DNA of 19,604 nt from DASWOJ01 sp964242325 (GTDB taxonomy: Bacteria > Pseudomonadota > Alphaproteobacteria > Acetobacterales > Acetobacteraceae). The position numbers and the translations under genes were made by a program. Every line of letters begins with the position of its first letter. The stretch's first letter is position 1. Under the pieces are notes generated by a model that did not search any database, had not been told where the DNA came from, and saw only the letters and a list, made by a program, of their open reading frames with translations. Where the stretch lies: assembly GCA_964242325.1 (NCBI GenBank), contig CAXTCI010000094.1, positions 1 to 19,604 on the forward strand, read 5' to 3'. Shown here one piece after another: positions 14,114-19,604 of this stretch.

Positions 14114-15493
14114 TCACGCCGTGCCGGCGACCCAGCTTCCGTGGAAGCCGAACGGGATCCGGCGCGGCATCTTGATGCTGGCCACAGGGCCTTGGCTGGG
14201 GTCCTGCGCATCGAGCACCAGCAGCCAACTCTCGCCCGGCCCGGGCCGCCACACCAGCGTGAGCAGCCAGCCATCGCCCTCTGGACAGCCTTCGGCGCGG
14301 GGCACGAACACCGCCTCGGACGCCCGCTCGCCGTCTCCGAGCACGAACGCGCTGGTGCTGTGCCGATGGAGGTCGTGATGCGCTACGGCTTCGACCCCCG
14401 ACGCGCCGCCGGGCTGGGTGATGCGGAACCCGTGCCGGTAGGGCAACCCCGCCTGCCGCTCGTCAATGCGGGGGAACTCGCCGGGCGCATCGTCCAGCAC
14501 TTGCCGCCGCACCGGAGAGCGCCCGGCCGAGTCCACCCGCCAGCGCGACAGCCGCGACGGCAGGACGCCCGGCGGCGTGCTGCCATTGGCACGGGGGAAC
14601 AGCGGCGCCTCATCATACTCGACGACGTCCATGACGACATCGCTGCCGTCGTCGAAGGCGTTCATCACGTGGAAGGCGAAGCAGGGCTCGAACTCCGTCC
14701 AGGCCAGGCTGGCGCTCCCGCGGTCCCGGCGCATCACGCCGATGAAGCTGCGCCGTGCCGGGTCCTAGGCGAAGGGAGGACGCCCGGATCTCGCCCGGTC
14801 CAGGTCTCCGGTCAGCGGCAGCACGGGGAATGCGACGTGAGACGCGGTGACGGCAAAGTCGTGCACCATGCTGCAATAGGGACTCTCGAACACCTCCATC
14901 CGCGACACCTGGCCATTCGCCTCAATCACCCCCCATGCCATCGCCGGGCTGAACGGGCCGGTGGCGGAGTAGCTGAAGAACACGAGCTGGCCGGTCTGCG
15001 GGTCGCGCTTGGGGTGTGCGGTGAACCGCCCGCGCAGGCGTCCGCCGAAATCGTCGTAGCCCAGCGTCGAAAGGTCATGCGCATCGAGCCGGGTTGGCAG
15101 GTGCGCCTCTTCCAACGCCAGCAGCTTGCCGGCATGCGGCAGGACATGCGTGTTGGCGACTCCGGTGTCCGTCGCCTGTGCCGCCTCCGTCAACGGCTGG
15201 CCGAATCCCGCGAACAGGGGACGCCCGGCTGCCTGCTCCGCCAGGAACCGGGGCGTACGCACCCAGCGGTTCCGGTAGGCGGCGCGATTCCCGCCGATGC
15301 CTATGGCGTGCACCATGCCATCCCCGGTGAACCAGTGATACCGCCCGGCCGGCGCCAACTGCGGGTTTGGACCGTTGCGGTAGAACGTTCCCTGCAAGCC
15401 ATCCGGCAACCGGCCCAGCACCGGCAAGTCCGTATAAATCAACTCGTCATGCACAGGCGCGTAGTTGCCGTTGAGGAAAGGTGAATCGGACAA
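14114..15493 (-). pseudogene. Carotenoid oxygenase (RPE65/apocarotenoid dioxygenase family) interrupted by one in-frame amber codon
   Basis: Read through, the 460-codon gene is full length for a carotenoid cleavage dioxygenase, which splits carotenoid double bonds with a four-histidine Fe(II). All four ligands are present: H160 (FTAHPKRD), H211 (SMVHDFAVT), H275 (CFAFHVMNAFDD) and H451 (FGFHGSWVAG). The motifs QGTFYRNGPNPQ and YHWFTGDGMVHAI are typical. Codon 243 (14767-14765) is TAG, between GRPPFA and DPARRSFIGVM, where relatives usually have tryptophan, so a single TGG-to-TAG change explains it. There is no frameshift. The TTG start at 15493 is chosen because AAGGAGG lies 6 bases upstream. 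The truncated product would have only two histidines. A sequencing error or stop suppression is possible. Confidence 0.88.
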
Positions 15494-15984
15494 GGTTCGC
15501 CTCCTTATGGTCCCTCAAGCCAGGCTGTGGTGAAGCGGGGCCGAGGTGAAGCCGGGCCCGCCCGCCGCCAGGCATAAAAGGCCGGTATCGGTCCCTTACA
15601 AGCTGCATCCGAAGGCGGAGCGAGCCCCTTCGACGCTGACATCGCGTAAGCTTAGATACCTAAGCGTGGTCGCATGGATGAGCGCACCAACGCCGGCCGG
15701 TCCGATCTAGGGCAGGCCAGCTTGTTGCACCCCTATATGTGATAGCCCAAGGTTTGCGCCGACGCCGTGCCTGGGCCGGACACATCGGCACGCCGCAGCA
15801 GTGAGCAAGGACGCACGACGCCAGCGCCATGTGGCGGAACCCGTGAGGCCACGTCTCAGCACCTCGCGCGCCAGAAAGGGCCAGATAAGGGGCGGTGCCG
15901 AGCCCCTCTTCGCACCCAAGCCTTGTCCGATCCATCGGCACGGGGCACCTTGCGGACCGCACCAGATCAGGGCCGTCCCGCGAC
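15494..15984. other. 491-bp intergenic stretch with hairpins, no supported gene
   Basis: Divergent control region between the carotenoid oxygenase gene and the hydrolase. It contains a perfect 6-bp hairpin with a 4-base loop, GCTTAG-ATAC-CTAAGC (15650-15665), and a terminator-like hairpin AGGGGC/GCCCCT (15888-15907). Short frames on both strands give arginine-rich or cysteine-rich sequence without recognisable domains. The plus-strand frame continues open upstream of the hydrolase start, but adds no conserved residues. Confidence 0.5.
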
Positions 15985-17124
15985 ATGCGCCACCTCCTCC
16001 GTTTCCTGGCCCCCGTGCTGGCCGCCACCGCTGCCGGCTGCGCCAGCTCCGGCCCGCCGCAAGGCATCACGCCCTACCAGCCCAGCCCCGGCATGGCCGC
16101 CGTGCTGCAGGAGCGCTTGAACATGCGTGCCGTGGACCCGGCCAGCGTCACCGTCGCCCGTGCGCGGGAGGTGCCGAACCTGATCGCCGCCATGCAGGCC
16201 ATACCCAACGTGAACGGCCTGCCGGCCGACAGTCCGGGCGTTCCGGTGGTCCGTCCGCTCGCGGCCCCAGGCGCGGACGGCGCGCTGCCGGTCCGGCTGT
16301 ATCAGCCCCAGGATCAGCCCCAGAACGCCAGCGGCGTGCCGATGCTCATTTATTACACTGCGGATACCTGGGTCACGGGCGGCCTGGACAACTATGACGA
16401 AAGCCTCCGGCAGCTTGCGTCCCGTACCGGATGGGTCGTGGTCGGCATCGGCCTGCGCCACGCGCCGGATGCAACGTTCCCCGGCATTCATGACGACGCC
16501 TTCGTCGCCTATCAGTGGGCGAGGGCCCATGCGAAGGAGTGGGGTGCGGACCCAACCCGCATCGCCGTAGGGGGTGAGAGCGCGGGCGCCAACCTGGCGC
16601 TATCCACCGCCCTGCTGGCACGGGATCGCCGTGTGCCAATGCCGAACCACCTGCTGCTGATCACCCCGGTGGCCGGCACCGGCCTGTCCAGCGCAAGCAT
16701 GACCGAAAGCGGACGCAGCCGGCCGCTGAGCCGGCGCACCGTTAGTTGGGCGCAGCAGCAGTATGTAACGGACAGCCAGCAGTTGCTGGACCCCAGGCTG
16801 GACCTGGTATCCCGCCCCGACCTGGCTGGCACGCCGCCCACCACAATTGTGTTGGCGGAGATTGACCCGCTGCGCTCGGGCGGAGAGGCGTTGGCCACCC
16901 GGCTGCAGGCCGCGGGGGTTCGAACCAATGTCCGGATGTTCCCTGGCACCACGCACGATTTCTTCGGTCTGGGCGAGCGCGTTACCGAAGCTGCCGCCGC
17001 CGAGGACTACGCCGCTGCCAACCTGAAGGCCGCCTTGGACCCGCCGCCGCCTCCGCCGCCGGTGCGCCCTCACCGGCCGGCACGGCGGCGTGCTGTCCGC
17101 CGGGCGCAATGGCTGGCCAAGTAA
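15985..17124 (+). CDS. Lipoprotein alpha/beta hydrolase of the HSL/GDSAG type with altered oxyanion motif
   Basis: A 379-residue protein. Residues 1-19 are a lipoprotein signal with lipobox ATAAGC (C19), so it is membrane-anchored. The hormone-sensitive-lipase-like fold follows, with nucleophile S199 in GGESAGANLA, D294 in AEIDPLRSGG and H324 in GTTHDFFGL. The family's oxyanion motif HGGGW, expected just before VTGGLDNYD, reads TADTW (125-129). The triad is intact, so catalysis may be altered rather than abolished. The substrate is unknown; short-chain esters are typical. The C-terminus is a proline run (PPPPPPP, 353-359) and a basic tail. The start at 15985 was chosen because it places the lipobox correctly; the ribosome-binding site is weak. 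Confidence 0.88.
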   Translation: MRHLLRFLAPVLAATAAGCASSGPPQGITPYQPSPGMAAVLQERLNMRAVDPASVTVARAREVPNLIAAMQAIPNVNGLPADSPGVPVVRPLAAPGADGALPVRLYQPQDQPQNASGVPMLIYYTADTWVTGGLDNYDESLRQLASRTGWVVVGIGLRHAPDATFPGIHDDAFVAYQWARAHAKEWGADPTRIAVGGESAGANLALSTALLARDRRVPMPNHLLLITPVAGTGLSSASMTESGRSRPLSRRTVSWAQQQYVTDSQQLLDPRLDLVSRPDLAGTPPTTIVLAEIDPLRSGGEALATRLQAAGVRTNVRMFPGTTHDFFGLGERVTEAAAAEDYAAANLKAALDPPPPPPPVRPHRPARRRAVRRAQWLAK

Positions 17125-17242
17125 ACCGGAGCAAAGCCCGAGCGGACACGAAGCCGTGTGCTCCTGCTACCATCCCGCGCTCGCCGCGTAGCAACCCCAT
17201 ATCACAATTCATTAGTGCTGGGACGTAGGGAGTAGTGCCGGG

Positions 17243-17617
17243 ATGTCGCAAGGACCGAAGCGTGCGCGGGCGGTAGCAATCGCACTACGGCGCCGCCGAC
17301 CGCAGCCGCAGCCAGACTGGATGTGGGTGTTGCTTGCGGTTCTGCTGGCGCTGGGCCTGATTCTAGCTAGGCCGGTTTTCGCTCAAACGTCGGTTTCGCC
17401 ATCTCCGCCTGCGCAGGTTGCCCCGACGCTTCCACCAGGCGCTGGCGGCGATACCCAGGCAGTCCGGCCGTTGCCGGAAACCTCCGCCAAGTCGCCTGTG
17501 GTAACGCCGCCCGCCAGCAGCGATGCGGCGGTGATCCGGCCGCCCGCTACAGGGACGATGCCGGTAATCCCGCCCCCAGGCGCACCGGGAGGAGCCGGAG
17601 GCGTGCAGCCGAAGTAA
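17243..17617 (+). CDS. Proline-rich exported or membrane-anchored hypothetical protein
   Basis: A 124-residue protein. A basic N-terminus (KRARAVAIALRRRRP) precedes one hydrophobic segment (27-43) and a possible cleavage site after PVFA (47). The remainder is low-complexity, rich in P, A, G, V, S and T, with repeating units such as VIRPPATG and MPVIPPPGAPGG near the C-terminus. Such tails are seen in small exported proteins of Acetobacteraceae-like bacteria, from memory. No enzymatic domain is visible; a periplasmic or envelope role is a guess. GGGAG lies about 10 bases upstream of the ATG. It converges on the small lipoprotein gene with a 3-base gap. Confidence 0.7.
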   Translation: MSQGPKRARAVAIALRRRRPQPQPDWMWVLLAVLLALGLILARPVFAQTSVSPSPPAQVAPTLPPGAGGDTQAVRPLPETSAKSPVVTPPASSDAAVIRPPATGTMPVIPPPGAPGGAGGVQPK

Positions 17618-17620
17618 CGA

Positions 17621-17974
17621 TTAGGCTCGGCGGAGCCTGACCATGTAACGGCAGCGTGGGGTGGCGTAGGTTCCAGTGATCGAACCGTTCTCCGCCCGTG
17701 CCGTGAGCGTGACAGTATAAGGCTTTTTATCTGCCCCAGTCGTGCTTCGGGTCACTGCCACCGTGCCTTCCGGCGTAATCGTTCCACTTAGGACCTGCGT
17801 GCCCTCATTCGGAGTGAACAGCGCGGCGGCATCTCTCAACACCAGGCTGGCCCGACCAGGCGGGCAATAAGGTGTTGCCTGGTCCGGCGTCATGTCGCCG
17901 AACCATTCGCCATCGTTGGTAGGCTTAGGACTGGCACAGGCGGCCAGAAGCAGCAGGAGAACGAAGCGGCGCAT
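17621..17974 (-). CDS. Small lipoprotein of unknown function
   Basis: A 117-residue protein with a very short lipoprotein signal, MRRFVLLLLLAACASPKP, where C13 of LAAC is the lipidation site. The mature domain of ~100 residues contains two further cysteines (C37 in PYCPPG and C108 in TPRCRYMVRL), which could form a disulphide in the periplasm. The alternating hydrophobic pattern (GTITPEGTVAVTRSTTG, YTVTLTARAENGSITGTYATP) suggests a small beta-sandwich or barrel, like several alphaproteobacterial envelope lipoproteins. No family was recognised with certainty. ATG 17974 was chosen because it best places the signal; ATG 17986 would add four residues. It is divergent from the M20 peptidase. Confidence 0.78.
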   Translation of the reverse strand: MRRFVLLLLLAACASPKPTNDGEWFGDMTPDQATPYCPPGRASLVLRDAAALFTPNEGTQVLSGTITPEGTVAVTRSTTGADKKPYTVTLTARAENGSITGTYATPRCRYMVRLRRA

Positions 17975-18076
17975 GAGGTGGACCATGCCCGTCAACCCGC
18001 GATAGGGCAAATCGGCCAGATTGGCCAGCTAGGCCATCCGGTGCCACCCTTGTGGTCGCAATTAGGGGGAATCGGC

Positions 18077-19498
18077 ATGGACGGCACCAAACCGGGCGCG
18101 ATCGCCCGTGCGCTGCAGGGTTTCGATGAGGGCGTGTTCGAGACACGCCTGAATGATCTTGTGGCAGTCCAGAGCACTTCCCAAGACCCGGCCCATGCCG
18201 CCGCGCTGCAAGGCTACCTCGATGATGGGATTCGGCCCTGGCTGGAGCGGATGGGCTTTTTGGTCGAGGTGCATCCGAACCCGGTGCCGGGCCACGGCCC
18301 GATCCTGCTGGCGGTGCGGCGGGAGGATACCGGGCCAACCGTCCTCACCTATGGCCACGGCGACACCGTGCTCGGCATGGCGGGTCAATGGGATGCAGGC
18401 CGCGACCCCTGGACCCTGCAGCGTGAGGGCGACCGCTGGTATGGCCGCGGCGCCGCCGACAACAAGGGCCAGCACGCCATCAACCTGATGGCGCTGGAGG
18501 CCGTGCTCGCCGAGCGTGGCGGCCGGCTCGGCTTCACCCTCAAGCTGCTGCTGGAAACGGCGGAGGAGGTGGGGTCGCCCGGCTTGCGCGAGTTCGTCGC
18601 CACCCACCGCGATGCCCTGGCCGCCGATGTGCTGCTGGCCAGCGACGGGCCACGCGTCCAGGCCGGGACGCCGACGCTCTCGACCGGCACGCGCGGCAGC
18701 TACCACTTCGACCTGCTGGTGGACCTGCGGCCTGGCGGCGTGCATTCCGGCAACTGGGGCGGAATGACCCGCGACCCCGCCATCATCCTGGCCCATGCCA
18801 TCGCCGCCATCGCCGACCGGCACGGCCGCATCTTGGTACCGGGCTGGCTGCCCCCCGCCATCCCGCCCGCGGTGCGCGGCGCCCTCGCCGGGCTGGACCT
18901 GACCGCGGAGGGCGGCGCCGCCACCATAGACCCGGACTGGGGCGAACCCGGCCTGACCGCCGCCGAGAAGGTGTATGCCTGGACCAGCTTCATCGTGCTG
19001 GCGATGACCTCCGGCAAGCCGGAGTCGCCGGTCAATGCCGTCGCGCCGAACGCCCGGGCGCACTGCCAGATACGCTACACCGTGGATGTGGACCCCGATG
19101 GCTTCGTCCCGGCGCTGCGGGCGCACCTGGACGCGGCGGGCTTCCCCGAGGTGCAGGTCGTGCCCTATGGCGTCCGCATGGCCGCGAGCCGCACCAGCCC
19201 GGACAATCCTTGGATCATCTGGGCAGCAGCCAGCATGGCCGGCAGCTTGGGCCGCCCAGTGCAATTGATCCCGAACAGCGGCGGCGGCCTGCCAGGGGAC
19301 GTGTTCGTGGACCTGTTGGGCACGCCTCTGGCCTGGGTGCCGCACAGCTACAACGGCTGCCGCCAGCACGGCCCCAACGAGCACCTGCTGATCGCCCCGG
19401 CGCGCGAAGGGATCGCCGCCTTCGCCGGGCTGTGGTGGGATCTGGGAAAGGCCGGGGTTCCCCCGAAGGCACCGGGTGGTGGGCGCGACAGGGATTGA
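18077..19498 (+). CDS. M20-family metallopeptidase (ArgE/DapE/CPG2-like)
   Basis: A 473-residue cytoplasmic zinc peptidase. The metal and catalytic residues are H94 and D96 (TYGHGD), D128 (GRGAADNKG), E163 and E164 (ETAEEVGSPG), D190 (LASDG) and a late histidine in NGCRQHGPNEH. H223 in GGVHSGNWGG begins the lid domain (about 205-365). The likely activity is hydrolysis of dipeptides or N-acyl amino acids; it resembles the ~470-residue dipeptidase-like M20 subgroup, whose substrate is not fixed. AGGGGG lies about 8 bases before the ATG. The last 7-8 codons (PGGGRDRD and the stop) run antisense into the tRNA-Val gene, so this C-terminal tail is unlikely to be conserved. Confidence 0.94.
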   Translation: MDGTKPGAIARALQGFDEGVFETRLNDLVAVQSTSQDPAHAAALQGYLDDGIRPWLERMGFLVEVHPNPVPGHGPILLAVRREDTGPTVLTYGHGDTVLGMAGQWDAGRDPWTLQREGDRWYGRGAADNKGQHAINLMALEAVLAERGGRLGFTLKLLLETAEEVGSPGLREFVATHRDALAADVLLASDGPRVQAGTPTLSTGTRGSYHFDLLVDLRPGGVHSGNWGGMTRDPAIILAHAIAAIADRHGRILVPGWLPPAIPPAVRGALAGLDLTAEGGAATIDPDWGEPGLTAAEKVYAWTSFIVLAMTSGKPESPVNAVAPNARAHCQIRYTVDVDPDGFVPALRAHLDAAGFPEVQVVPYGVRMAASRTSPDNPWIIWAAASMAGSLGRPVQLIPNSGGGLPGDVFVDLLGTPLAWVPHSYNGCRQHGPNEHLLIAPAREGIAAFAGLWWDLGKAGVPPKAPGGGRDRD

Positions 19499-19551
19499 AC
19501 CTGTGACCCTTCGCGTGTGAAGCGAATGCTCTACCGCTGAGCTACGCGCCC
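19477..19551 (-). tRNA. tRNA-Val (anticodon CAC)
   Basis: A complete cloverleaf on the minus strand: acceptor GGGCGCG/CGCGCCC (7 bp), D-arm GCTC...GAGC, anticodon stem TTCGC/GCGAA with loop TTCACAC (anticodon CAC, reading GTG), T-arm ACAGG-TTCAATC-CCTGT, discriminator A and an encoded CCA end. It is 75 bases with CCA and has a five-base variable region. The 3' end overlaps the M20 peptidase coding sequence on the opposite strand by 22 bases. Confidence 0.97.
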
Positions 19552-19568
19552 CCGGGCGGGAGGAGGGG

Positions 19569-19598
19569 TTTCTAGGGTTCTGCCGCTGGCGGTGTCAA
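19569..19598 (-). promoter_or_regulatory. Sigma-70 type promoter for the tRNA-Val gene
   Basis: On the minus strand a consensus -35 TTGACA (19598-19593) is followed after 18 bases by TAGAAA (19574-19569), matching four of six -10 positions. Transcription would start around 19562, roughly ten bases before the mature tRNA. The match and its position make this a good candidate. Confidence 0.65.
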
Positions 19599-19604
19599 CC
19601 CGGC

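Noticed and set aside
14114..14737. Separate 207-residue gene downstream of the amber codon
   Set aside because: It is in the same frame as the upstream part and completes the carotenoid oxygenase; its GTG/ATG lacks a ribosome-binding site.
15660..16070. 136-codon minus-strand frame upstream of the hydrolase
   Set aside because: No domain, low-quality composition, and it overlaps the hydrolase lipoprotein signal region.
1..19604. CRISPR array, toxin-antitoxin pair, phage or defence island
   Set aside because: No regularly spaced repeats, no paired small toxin/antitoxin genes, and no phage structural or restriction genes are visible.

Overview
The window is GC-rich chromosomal DNA that looks alphaproteobacterial, probably Rhodospirillales and perhaps Acetobacteraceae. 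The evidence is a DUF1489 protein, a DUF2244 membrane protein divergent from endonuclease III, an ArsR-methyltransferase fusion translationally coupled to methionine synthase, and dispersed repeats whose translation reads PNPLPEGEG. Family names come from recognising protein motifs by eye; no database search was run. Taxonomy is an inference.

Layout. Bases 1-1775 (minus): the N-terminal part of methionine synthase (runs off the left edge) preceded by an ArsR/methyltransferase regulator with a near-perfect 24-bp palindrome at its start, which resembles a self-regulated methionine/SAH-cycle operon. Bases 1791-3539: two copies of a ~143-bp composite inverted-repeat element flank a small DUF2945 protein (minus) and an exported major-royal-jelly-type beta-propeller protein (plus). 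Bases 3547-5493: a glutathione transferase divergent from an M29 aminopeptidase. Bases 5677-8935 look accessory: a small membrane protein, a ribitol-dehydrogenase-like SDR, a ~500-bp noncoding stretch rich in inverted repeats with a GntR-type palindrome, an Fsr-like MFS exporter, and an overlooked truncated GST fragment. Bases 8916-11099: a LysR regulator divergent from a Gfo/Idh/MocA oxidoreductase whose usual catalytic lysine is replaced.

Bases 11210-13407 are a housekeeping block: a possible 31-codon leader ORF overlapping a DUF2171 gene, DUF2244 divergent from nth, and DUF1489. Bases 13535-17974 hold a small secreted protein, a carotenoid oxygenase gene interrupted by one in-frame amber codon, a lipoprotein alpha/beta hydrolase whose HGGG oxyanion motif has become TADT, a proline-rich membrane-anchored protein and a small lipoprotein. 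Bases 18077-19551: an M20 metallopeptidase whose last codons run antisense into a tRNA-Val(CAC) gene that has a recognisable promoter.

I found no CRISPR array, complete insertion sequence, phage gene or obvious new multi-gene defence system. The most noteworthy items are the amber-interrupted carotenoid oxygenase, the hydrolase with an altered oxyanion hole, the paired composite repeats, the operator-like palindromes, and the GST fragment.
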